This document shows positions 36,380-44,466 of a stretch of DNA of 64,000 nucleotides, piece by piece (position 1 is the stretch's first letter; every line of letters begins with the position of its first letter). This stretch comes from Exiguobacterium acetylicum (GTDB lineage Bacteria; Bacillota; Bacilli; Exiguobacteriales; Exiguobacteriaceae). Position numbers and translations under genes: made by a program. Location: the NCBI RefSeq assembly GCF_019890935.1, contig NZ_CP082333.1, positions 150,001 through 214,000 of the forward strand. Reading direction: 5' to 3'. Below the pieces are notes generated by a model that worked only from the letters and a program-made list of their open reading frames with translations, was not told the DNA's origin and searched no databases.

Positions 36380-37552
36380 ATGAGTCAAGGACATATTGCT
36401 GTTTTCACCGATCACTCACGGCATATTCCATACGAATCTTTGATTTCTTATTATCCGGTTTTGTTTTACACACAACCTGGCAGATGTCCTGCCTCGTTCG
36501 AACAAATCGCCAGCACTGAAATTCAAGAAGCGGAAGAACACGAGATTCTGTTGTATGTCGTCGACTATAAGACACGTGAAGAGGAACTTGCGATCGCCAA
36601 TCAGATTCGAGCTGTACGTCCACGTTCCAAAATCCTGTTGATTAAAGAAGCGATTCGTTTAAAAGGAGATTTTCCGTATCACACGGTTCAAGGAGACGGG
36701 GTGCTTCGCTTGTTTTCTTATCGCCCAGCCTATCCGAATGAATTGTTTGCTGAAATCCAGCATATCATCCATCCTGAATATCCCATTTTAAAGGATACTA
36801 TAGCCTTTATATTGCCAATATTTAACGAAGAGAAACGTTTTAATTATGTAAAAGATTTTTTAGAGTCGCTTGCGACCTTCATCAGCGAAGATTATATCCA
36901 CGCTTCGATCAATTTCTTTGATGATGCTTCATCGGATCGATCGAAAGCGCTCTTACAGGAGTACCGATCGATCGTCATGGAAGCGACCGATACGTTGTTC
37001 ACGGTCGGATATCTCGAAGTACATCAGGTCGAACAAAATACACGGAAGGCCGGTTTGTTCATCGAGGGAATGAAAAACGTCTCGAGTGATTATTATGTCT
37101 TCGTCGATGCGGATAACTCGTTTCGAATCGAAGACATCGCACGGCTATTGACGATTGCCCAGGAAGGATATTATGACATCGTCGTCGGGACGAAGGATTT
37201 GACGATCGAAGACCGTGGAGCCGTCCGGCGTTTCATGAGCTTTGGAAAACGAAATCTGACACGGTTCTTCTTACCAAAAGGGGTGACTGATTCGCAGACC
37301 GGTCTGAAGATCATCAACCGACGGGTCGTCCATCGTCTGTTGCCTTATCTACACGTCGAGAGTGGTCTCGCAATCGATTTAGAGCTGATGTATGCAGCGA
37401 AAAAAGAACGCTTACGGGTCTACCAACAACCCGTGACCTGCATCGAGCGCGAAGGATCGCACGTCAATCTCGTCAAGGATTCCGTCGCGTTCTTGAAGAC
37501 GATGGTCAGCCTGTATCAGCGCCACCGGAAAGATGAAGTACCGGTCAAATGA
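36380..37552 (+). CDS. Glycosyltransferase family 2 with an N-terminal receiver-like domain
   Basis: A 390-residue protein. Residues about 1-125 alternate hydrophobic strands and helices (HIAVFTDHSRHIPYESLISY, ILLYVVDYKTREEELAIANQ, SKILLIKEA) like a degenerate receiver. The GT2 domain follows from about 135 (IAFILPIFNEEKRF, FFDDASSDRSKAL, VFVDADNSF) and is of the dolichyl-phosphate mannose synthase type. ATG at 36380 follows GGAAAGGA. It is divergent from the flippase by 49 bases. Confidence 0.78.
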   Translation: MSQGHIAVFTDHSRHIPYESLISYYPVLFYTQPGRCPASFEQIASTEIQEAEEHEILLYVVDYKTREEELAIANQIRAVRPRSKILLIKEAIRLKGDFPYHTVQGDGVLRLFSYRPAYPNELFAEIQHIIHPEYPILKDTIAFILPIFNEEKRFNYVKDFLESLATFISEDYIHASINFFDDASSDRSKALLQEYRSIVMEATDTLFTVGYLEVHQVEQNTRKAGLFIEGMKNVSSDYYVFVDADNSFRIEDIARLLTIAQEGYYDIVVGTKDLTIEDRGAVRRFMSFGKRNLTRFFLPKGVTDSQTGLKIINRRVVHRLLPYLHVESGLAIDLELMYAAKKERLRVYQQPVTCIEREGSHVNLVKDSVAFLKTMVSLYQRHRKDEVPVK

Positions 37553-37595
37553 AAAGGACAATGGGGATCCGTGGGATCTCCATTGTCCTTTTTCG
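37552..37595. terminator. Bidirectional terminator
   Basis: Inverted repeat AAAAGGACAATGG...GGATC / GGATC...CCATTGTCCTTTT with one bulged base between two converging genes. Confidence 0.85.
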
Positions 37596-37600
37596 ATACA

Positions 37601-40600
37601 CTATTTCTGTTTTCGTTTTAGACGAGGAAGACGTTGCTTGAACACGGACGATAGACGTTGTCGGATAGCTAGACCCCGAGTGCTTGTCATGAAATAAATC
37701 AACAAGATACTAAGTGGGAGCGCTAAAACGAGAATGGTCAGTCCGGTATAATAAATCGGGCGCAATACGACAGTCACATGTGCCGCCTTTTCGTTCGAAC
37801 GATACAACTGACTGACGCCGTTTAATGCCGTGTCACCACGCATCGTTTCCTGATCTGTCTGGAGCTTAAATAACGGTGTCGGAGAATCATTGACCGTAAA
37901 GCGACCGAGTGGCGCATCACTGTTTATATCTCGTCCCATCTGTGAGGCAGCGACGTCAAGCGCACGGGCAGGTTCTGTTGCGAACAGCGTACCGCTTTGC
38001 TCGGAGAGAACGAGTTGATCGACTAGAATCAGTTGATCGTACGGTAGCACTTCTAAATTCTTCAGACGCAATTGCCCAGCCTTTTTCTCATTTCCGCGCG
38101 TCCAGATATGCAGTTGCATCCTGACAGTCTTCTTCGGTGGAATGACGATTTGTTCATAATGGTTCCACTGCTTCTTTTTCTTTTCTTCGACTTCATTGAT
38201 GAAATCCGTACCGATGACACGATCATCTTTATCCAGGTAATACACTTTGAGGTGTCGTTGACGGACGTTCTTGCTGACTGCGTCGAACTGGATCAAATAT
38301 TCGTGATACGGTTTCACTTTCATTTTTTGCGAGGCATAAATATACCAGTCACAGGAGCAGGTCGGCTCATAATCAATCGTATAGCCATCTTCGGTCTCAC
38401 TCGCGTCGAACATATCGTCCGTGATCGAGACGCACGTCGCACAATTTGCTGCTGCTTCCGGAGCGGCGAGGGCTTTATCGGTGACGATCTCGTTCGGGTC
38501 GAACTTGTGTAGATCCTTCCACTCGACGAGCGACGGCACCTTGCTTGCATAGGACAGCTCTAGCTGATAGCGTCCCTTCTTGAGTGGGATATCGGACAAC
38601 TTGACCTCGTATAACGTTTGGTAGACATCACTCAACTCTGTCATCCGGTACGGAAACGCTAAGTGTAGCGGATCGTACGTCACCGTCTGATTCCCGATCT
38701 GCTGTTGATGTTTGTGACCATTTAGAATATCAGCACGAGACAAAGCGCGTTCGAAGACGACCTGCTTTCCGTCTCGGATTTTGACAGTGATTCGACCATC
38801 GTTGCCTGGCGGTGGAGTCAACATCAATTGGAGCTGATAATCGGTCGCTTCGCGAATATCGATCGAACGCTGTAAACGTCCACGTTGCGCAGCGACTCCT
38901 TTCCCAAAGCTCAGTCCAGGATAGTTTCGTTCCGACTGCAAGTGACCGGTGTAATCGAATCCGGTCTCTGCCTCGAGTACCATCAAGGTCTTCGTGAAGG
39001 CGAGTGTATCATCGACGCGTTTTCGTAAAGCAGTCAGCTTTTCTTCCGGAATCAGAACGATATTTTGGATGGCATTGAAGCCTTCCGTGTTCGTCACACT
39101 GAGCGTCGCAGGACCGCTCGGCGTCGTGAACGAACCGAGCGGAACCCAAGCGAGTTTAGCACCGGATCGTTGTCGAGTTGGAATCGTGACGCCTCGTTTG
39201 TTGAAGGTCAAATCGAGTTGACCACCTTTTTGGTTCAGCAGCACGCGGGCAAAACCAGCGTAACGACCGGCTGGCAGGTCTTTCGTCATCGTAAACGTGT
39301 TCGGAATCATATAATCCTCATAGCTGAATATTTTAATATCGTGGACCCACCAGTACGTTTTCCGCTCAGGACGCTGGAAGCTGAGTAGATCAATCCGCAT
39401 CGTTTTTGCGTTTCGCGGTGTGACATATTCACCTTGCAAGTGAATCGCATCGACATCACCGGAATCACGCGGAGCGACGACATACGTTTGATTCAGCTCG
39501 CGATCCTTCTCATCAAAAAACCGGACCTTGACGTGGAGCCGGTCGACCCCACGACCGCTCGCTGTAATATCGAAGCGGTAGGCGTTATTCGATCGTGCCG
39601 GTAGCTTACCGGATTTCGCGACTTGCCAGATGTATTTCGGATCACCTTCCGCAACTTCCGCATGAAGGACAGGCAGATTATTATCTTTTGACATCGGATT
39701 CGGAGACAAGTCGACGATGTCTGGGTTATCGGCTTTGAAGAACGTCTCATCCTCAAGCATCGAATTAAAGGAGGCGACCTGCTTCGCCTTTAATCCATCT
39801 AATTTGTAGACCGGCGCGTCAATTCGGGCGGAAGCAAACGAGAGACCGATCCCGTCTCCAAAATCGAGGTCAAACGACGGATTCGTCATCCCTTGCGTCC
39901 GTAAATACCAGCGCCAATCATTGTTGGCGAGAAACGTCTTACCCCAGTTCAGGAAGGCATTGGCTGAATCAATCGCATCGAACGGTTTCCAGTAGTATTC
40001 GTCCGGCACTTGGCTGAGAACAAGGTCGTTTTCCTCGATCATCTCGACGATATCACCCTTCTTCATCCAGGAGAGGCTATCCTGATGTGCCTGTGTCGCA
40101 TACAAAATCGATTGACGACCAAGATTGTAGCCAGCCAGTGTCGGATAACTGATTGACCGTTCGAGTCCATAAGGGGTCAACATCAACTGTGGAACGGTCC
40201 GGGTATCGAGCGGTGCAATCAAGTCGAATAAGGTGAACAAGCCGACTTGTTTCGTCTTCACGAGATCCCGTTGTTCCTGCAGAACCTTTAGATTGAAGTC
40301 TTGTCGGTCCTTCATCCCCGTGTATTCATCACGGTAGGCGAATTGCTTCAATCCGAATGCTTTTGCGATCTGTCCGGCTTGTTCCGAGCGACCGGTGTCG
40401 AGTAGATATTGCATGAACGTCATCATGTAACCAATCGTCGGTGATGCTCCTTCATGGTGAAAGACGGTATCGTGTGCCGACGTATAGACTTGTACGTCAC
40501 CCGTAGCCTTGATTTCGCCACCTTTTCGTGGATTTTGATTCCAGCGTGGAGTCGCGATGCCGGTACTTGGTTGCGTCATCTCGTCCGCAATCGGGAATTG

Positions 40601-42046
40601 CAACCACTTCCCATCGACTTCTTCTTGGATAGCCGTGTATTCCTTAGGCATCTTGACCGGGTGATAAAAACCTTCCATATAGACAGTCCGGTAAGGGAGA
40701 AAAAAACAGGCGATGACGATTAGTGTTCCGACGATTGAGACGACCCGGTACAACTTCAGTGGAATCGTCCGAGATGCACGGGTGAAGACAGCATTTAATC
40801 CAACGGCGAGCAACAAACTGTAACTGACCATTAAGAGACCAACTAGCTTATTCGGATCGCGGAACATCGCACCAATCAACGGTGTCTTCGTCACGAACAG
40901 AACAAATGCATCGGCAACTTGTTCATGGGTACCGGTCGCAAAGACGATCAGCGGAATCGCAAGCAGACTAAAGAACAGATGGATCGGTTGCCGATACGCG
41001 ACGACGGCTCCTAGCAAGATGAGTAAAAGCGTGATCGCACCACCAATCCAAAACGTCAGCGGTAACGTCGTCAAATCAAACATCGGCCACCAGTAGCTCG
41101 TTAAGAATAAAACGTTCGCCCAGCTCGAGTGTCGGCTGAACAACATCAATGTATCAGAGACATTGATATTATGTTGTGAAGCTTGTGAGCCAGTCAGAAT
41201 CGAGCCGACGTACATCAAGAACCAATATCCATTGAATAGTAGAAATACGAGACCAAATGCACAGGTCGCTCGGACGTAAAACCACAGTAACGACGACCAA
41301 ATCCGTTCTTTGCGACGCGTCCAACTTGTCTTTAGGAAAATGAGTCCGACCATGATTCCCATATAAATCAGCGAGAAAAAGAAATAATGGATCCCCGCCG
41401 CCATGAAGGCGAAGACGATCGATAGTCCGGTGATATCAATCCATGTCCGTCGCCTCAACCGATCAGATAAACGAAAACCAGGATCGAGCTGTTCCCGAAA
41501 CTTCGGGTCGAAGATATTGAAGAACAACATCAAAGCGTAAGGAAAGACGGAATAGCCACATAGTAAATAGATATGTTGAATTCGCGTAATCACCCACGGG
41601 TTTAAGGCATAAAACAACGCAGCAATCGCGAAGGCAATCAGTGAGAGATAAGAAAAGTGCTTCGAGACATAAACGGAATGGAGCCGTTTCGTAAAAGCGA
41701 ACATCGATAAAGCAGAGATCGTTAACAGTCCGATGATGAATGACTTGATCAAGACAGGACCGGATGAGCCAAACAATAGACTGAGTACATAAAACGGTAG
41801 AATGTAGAGCAATCGTGCGACATTCAGAAGCGTCGTCGTACTCCAACGGTTGTTCCAGGCACCGTAGATTTCTTCTAAATAGCGATGGGAGGACAGTCCG
41901 AAAGACATGTCGCTGAACGTCACCATACCAGAACGAAACAATGGGAAGCTATAAGCTAAGATGAATAAAAACATACCAGATAGGACAAGGATGTCCTTAC
42001 GATACGTATACATGAAGTTCTTGAGGTGTTGACGGAACGAGTGCAT
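37601..42046 (-). CDS. Giant GT-C-like membrane protein (1481 residues)
   Basis: Largest gene of the window. Residues about 18-490 hold some 12-14 membrane helices with an early acidic loop after helix 1 (TFSDMSFGLSSHRYLEEIYG), like GT-C glycosyltransferases or YfhO-type proteins. About 950 residues outside the membrane follow, with several beta-rich, carbohydrate-binding-like stretches, a CxxC at about 1202 (NCATCVS) and a CxC at about 1229 (PTCSCDW). A last helix lies near 1440-1462, then a basic tail. It probably transfers sugar from a lipid donor to a surface glycan or protein; this is inferred from layout and neighbours. Confidence 0.75.
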   Translation of the reverse strand: MHSFRQHLKNFMYTYRKDILVLSGMFLFILAYSFPLFRSGMVTFSDMSFGLSSHRYLEEIYGAWNNRWSTTTLLNVARLLYILPFYVLSLLFGSSGPVLIKSFIIGLLTISALSMFAFTKRLHSVYVSKHFSYLSLIAFAIAALFYALNPWVITRIQHIYLLCGYSVFPYALMLFFNIFDPKFREQLDPGFRLSDRLRRRTWIDITGLSIVFAFMAAGIHYFFFSLIYMGIMVGLIFLKTSWTRRKERIWSSLLWFYVRATCAFGLVFLLFNGYWFLMYVGSILTGSQASQHNINVSDTLMLFSRHSSWANVLFLTSYWWPMFDLTTLPLTFWIGGAITLLLILLGAVVAYRQPIHLFFSLLAIPLIVFATGTHEQVADAFVLFVTKTPLIGAMFRDPNKLVGLLMVSYSLLLAVGLNAVFTRASRTIPLKLYRVVSIVGTLIVIACFFLPYRTVYMEGFYHPVKMPKEYTAIQEEVDGKWLQFPIADEMTQPSTGIATPRWNQNPRKGGEIKATGDVQVYTSAHDTVFHHEGASPTIGYMMTFMQYLLDTGRSEQAGQIAKAFGLKQFAYRDEYTGMKDRQDFNLKVLQEQRDLVKTKQVGLFTLFDLIAPLDTRTVPQLMLTPYGLERSISYPTLAGYNLGRQSILYATQAHQDSLSWMKKGDIVEMIEENDLVLSQVPDEYYWKPFDAIDSANAFLNWGKTFLANNDWRWYLRTQGMTNPSFDLDFGDGIGLSFASARIDAPVYKLDGLKAKQVASFNSMLEDETFFKADNPDIVDLSPNPMSKDNNLPVLHAEVAEGDPKYIWQVAKSGKLPARSNNAYRFDITASGRGVDRLHVKVRFFDEKDRELNQTYVVAPRDSGDVDAIHLQGEYVTPRNAKTMRIDLLSFQRPERKTYWWVHDIKIFSYEDYMIPNTFTMTKDLPAGRYAGFARVLLNQKGGQLDLTFNKRGVTIPTRQRSGAKLAWVPLGSFTTPSGPATLSVTNTEGFNAIQNIVLIPEEKLTALRKRVDDTLAFTKTLMVLEAETGFDYTGHLQSERNYPGLSFGKGVAAQRGRLQRSIDIREATDYQLQLMLTPPPGNDGRITVKIRDGKQVVFERALSRADILNGHKHQQQIGNQTVTYDPLHLAFPYRMTELSDVYQTLYEVKLSDIPLKKGRYQLELSYASKVPSLVEWKDLHKFDPNEIVTDKALAAPEAAANCATCVSITDDMFDASETEDGYTIDYEPTCSCDWYIYASQKMKVKPYHEYLIQFDAVSKNVRQRHLKVYYLDKDDRVIGTDFINEVEEKKKKQWNHYEQIVIPPKKTVRMQLHIWTRGNEKKAGQLRLKNLEVLPYDQLILVDQLVLSEQSGTLFATEPARALDVAASQMGRDINSDAPLGRFTVNDSPTPLFKLQTDQETMRGDTALNGVSQLYRSNEKAAHVTVVLRPIYYTGLTILVLALPLSILLIYFMTSTRGLAIRQRLSSVFKQRLPRLKRKQK

Positions 42047-42229
42047 CGGACAACTCCTTTCTGCGAAAATCCGTGCTGAACTTCTTCTCTACAGGAGGGC
42101 GATATTCCTAGAAATGGATGTACTTATTTTAGCAATAAATATGAGAAGGAACGTCCACCCTAAGACGGAGCGTTACGGACGATTCCTTTTGGGTAAAGAC
42201 CTACAACGAAACGAGTAGGAGGAAAGCGC
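42047..42229. other. Intergenic region between the giant membrane protein and metallopeptidase genes
   Basis: 183 bases between divergent genes. It has a long imperfect dyad, AAGGAACGTCC (about 42143) and GGACGATTCC (about 42178), but no promoter I can name with confidence. Confidence 0.4.
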
Positions 42230-43072
42230 ATGAAATGGAAGGGAAGAGAACGGAGTTCAAACGTTGAGGATCGACGGGGAATGGGCGGGAAAGGAATCGC
42301 CGGCATCGGTGGTGGTGTCGGAATCATCCTGCTGATCGTCATCACCTTGATGGGCGGTAATCCAGCTGAATTACTCGGAGACTTAACCGGTGGGGATCAG
42401 CAAAATACGACGTATGAAGAAACAGCACAGGAAAAAGAAGCAGCGGACTTCGTCTCCGTCGTCTTAGCGGATACGGAACGGGTCTGGACGAAGGAATTTA
42501 AAGAAGATGGCAAAACATATAAAGAACCAAAGCTCGTCTTATATACGGATCAAGTCAGTTCGGCTTGCGGACAAGCAGGGAAGTCCGTTGGTCCCTTTTA
42601 TTGTCCCGGTGATCAGAAATTATACATTGATTTAAGCTTTTATGATGAACTGCAGACGAAGTACGGAGCACCGGGCGATTTTGCGATGGCATATGTCATT
42701 GCGCACGAAGTCGGACACCATGTCCAGACGTTACTTGGAAAGTCGGACGAGATCATGCCACTTCGAGAGCAAATGAGTGAGGAGAAGTTCAACAAGTACC
42801 TCGTTCGATTCGAGCTACAGGCCGATTATTATGCCGGCGTCTGGGCGCATCATGCGCAAGGCGAAAACTTGCTCGAAGAAGGCGATCTTGAAGAAGCGTT
42901 GACGGCAGCGAATGCTGTCGGGGATGATACGTTACAAGAGAAGGGACAAGGATATGTCGTACCGGAAAGTTTCACCCACGGCACATCGGCACAGCGGGAG
43001 CGTTGGTTCAAAAAAGGTTTTGATAACGGCACGATCGAAGGCGGAGACACATTCAAAGCGAAGAATCTATAG
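42230..43072 (+). CDS. Neutral zinc metallopeptidase, YpfJ family
   Basis: A 280-residue protein with a short basic N-terminus, a Gly-rich start (RRGMGGKGIAGIGGGVG) and one membrane helix (about 23-42). The outer domain has SACGQAGKSVGPFYCPGDQ with a likely disulphide and the zinc motif VIAHEVGHHVQ, with a further Glu in FELQADYYAGVWAHH. This is the PF04228 neutral zinc metallopeptidase layout. Substrate unknown. AGGAGG lies 6 bases before ATG. Confidence 0.9.
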   Translation: MKWKGRERSSNVEDRRGMGGKGIAGIGGGVGIILLIVITLMGGNPAELLGDLTGGDQQNTTYEETAQEKEAADFVSVVLADTERVWTKEFKEDGKTYKEPKLVLYTDQVSSACGQAGKSVGPFYCPGDQKLYIDLSFYDELQTKYGAPGDFAMAYVIAHEVGHHVQTLLGKSDEIMPLREQMSEEKFNKYLVRFELQADYYAGVWAHHAQGENLLEEGDLEEALTAANAVGDDTLQEKGQGYVVPESFTHGTSAQRERWFKKGFDNGTIEGGDTFKAKNL

Positions 43073-43154
43073 GATAGAAAACGACATTCCTTTTGAAACA
43101 TCTTCCAATCGTTTCCGTAAAGAAGAGGGAAGGATTCAAAGGGGAGTGTCGAAG

Positions 43155-43322
43155 TTGAAGCACATCAGTCTATTTTTATTGCTCTATACGGCTGTCGTTA
43201 TAATGACGTACATCGTGTCACGATTTGCGCCGGACTTGTTGATCTACATGGTCTATTTCGCCATTGCGTCATTACTTGTCATCACAGGCTATTTGTTGAA
43301 ACGACTCATACTAAAGCGCTAA
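43155..43322 (+). CDS. Small two-helix membrane protein
   Basis: A 55-residue protein starting with TTG at 43155, 8 bases after AGGGGAG. Two membrane segments (about 4-22 and 29-48) and a basic end (LLKRLILKR). A GTG at 43146 is in frame but too near the ribosome site. No known family. Confidence 0.55.
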   Translation: MKHISLFLLLYTAVVIMTYIVSRFAPDLLIYMVYFAIASLLVITGYLLKRLILKR

Positions 43323-43327
43323 ATACC

Positions 43328-43366
43328 AAAAAACCTGTGTTCTGCTTGCGCGGAACACAGGTTTTT
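43328..43366. terminator. Bidirectional terminator
   Basis: Inverted repeat AAAACCTGTGTTC / GAACACAGGTTTT with a 10-base loop and flanking A/T runs. Confidence 0.88.
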
Positions 43367-43383
43367 GTTGTTTAAAAGCCATC

Positions 43384-43752
43384 TTATGAACGGAACATCT
43401 TCGGATCATCTGGAACGTTCTCCAGGTAAGCGATTCGTCCGTTTTCATCGAGACGTGCGATATCTTTTCCGTCTTGCGTGAAGACACTACCGTCTGCCCG
43501 TTTTCCGCAAACTGCCCAGCGTGTTTCGTACGTTCCGGGTGTTGTTTCTTCCCAGCCTGCGTACATGTGCTTAATATCCTGATTCGCCGTGAACACATGA
43601 CGGACGAATTGTTTCCAGGCGTCGATGCCGTGTTGTGGTTGTCCGTTCAGGACGAACGTGATGTCTGTCGTGAATAAGGAAACGAGATCCTCAAAAGCTT
43701 GTTCATCTGTGCGAGACGCGTCGAATAAGTCAAAATAACGATTCAATACCAT
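43384..43752 (-). CDS. SnoaL-like / NTF2-fold protein
   Basis: A 122-residue protein with the NTF2-like pattern: an N-terminal helix with RYFDLFDASRTDEQAFEDLV, then LFTTDITFVLNGQPQHGIDA and a strand end GTYETRWAVCGKRADGSVF. Members are small hydrolases, isomerases or binding proteins, so no specific function is given. It lies 22 bases after the Rrf2 regulator gene and is probably co-transcribed. Confidence 0.78.
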   Translation of the reverse strand: MVLNRYFDLFDASRTDEQAFEDLVSLFTTDITFVLNGQPQHGIDAWKQFVRHVFTANQDIKHMYAGWEETTPGTYETRWAVCGKRADGSVFTQDGKDIARLDENGRIAYLENVPDDPKMFRS

Positions 43753-43774
43753 AGTAAAAACCTCTTTCTGTTCA

Positions 43775-44257
43775 TTAAAGTGTCATCATCCGGTCTGTGA
43801 TTAACGCATGCAATCGTTCTAAATGTTCCGGTGGACAGGAGGCGTCGATTGCTTGACGGATCGAGCCAATCGATTCGCGCTTCAACGTCGATTGCCACGC
43901 CTCTTCCGCCTCTGTCATTAGATTCGAGAGTAGACCGATTTCCTGTTCCTGAATTCCCATCAAATCCTCAAAGACACCGCTTGACGCATACAACGTCTGC
44001 TTGCCCTCGATCGCTTGATAAACGTCAAAGATTTGAATTTCGTCTGCCGGACGCCGTAAGCGAAAGCCGCCTTTGACACCCGGGACGGAATACAACAGAT
44101 CCGCCTGGACGAGTTTTCGTAAGAGCTTTTGAAAATAAGTCGGCGAGGCACCGAGTTGCTGGCTGATGAATTCACCGGGCAACACAGCGCGATCCGGAAG
44201 GAAGGTCAAGAGCAACATCGCGTAGACGGATTGTTCGACCCCGGTTTTCATTTGCAT
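43775..44257 (-). CDS. Rrf2 family transcriptional regulator
   Basis: A 161-residue winged-helix regulator: GVEQSVYAMLLLTFLPDRAV, helix-turn-helix around ISQQLGASPTYFQKLLRKLV, and the wing SVPGVKGGFRLRRPADEI. The three Fe-S cysteines of IscR/NsrR are missing, so it is of the non-cluster type like CymR or YwnA. ATG at 44257 follows AAGGGGGA. The frame extends upstream to 44374 without a ribosome site. It lies between cydDC and a SnoaL-like gene. Confidence 0.86.
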   Translation of the reverse strand: MQMKTGVEQSVYAMLLLTFLPDRAVLPGEFISQQLGASPTYFQKLLRKLVQADLLYSVPGVKGGFRLRRPADEIQIFDVYQAIEGKQTLYASSGVFEDLMGIQEQEIGLLSNLMTEAEEAWQSTLKRESIGSIRQAIDASCPPEHLERLHALITDRMMTL

Positions 44258-44281
44258 GAGAAGTCCCCCTTTCATTAAATG

Positions 44282-44298
44282 TGGATAATGTATATCCA
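44282..44298. promoter_or_regulatory. Palindrome upstream of the Rrf2 gene
   Basis: TGGATA-ATGTA-TATCCA has perfect 6-base arms and lies 25 bases before the Rrf2 start, overlapping its promoter area. It is a good candidate for an autoregulatory Rrf2 operator. Confidence 0.55.
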
Positions 44299-44412
44299 TA
44301 ATAGTTTTATTTGAAAGAATTGTCGAGTCATATGCTCTCACAAAACCGTCACACCTTTTCGACAGCATCTGCATGGCATCCCCGTTCCGGATTCGGTATA
44401 CTAAATGTACGA

Positions 44413-44453
44413 TATGTGAAAATATTCACTAAAAGTCGTTCACACTTTGTGAA
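44413..44453. promoter_or_regulatory. Two Rex-like sites upstream of cydD
   Basis: TGTGAA-AATA-TTCACT (44415-44430) is close to the Rex consensus TTGTGAANNNNTTCACAA. A second dyad TTCAC-ACTTT-GTGAA follows (44439-44453). Both lie within 55 bases of the cydD start, downstream of TATACT (44397). In Bacillus, Rex represses cyd genes at high NAD/NADH. Confidence 0.6.
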
Positions 44454-44466
44454 AGGACGTTTGTAT

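Noticed and set aside
42912..43154. Long frame before the 55-residue membrane protein
   Set aside because: It overlaps the metallopeptidase gene and has no ribosome site; only the last 55 codons have a credible start.
44311..44466. Longer start for CydD
   Set aside because: The extension runs through the Rex-like sites and lacks a ribosome site; homologues begin near the ATG at 44467.
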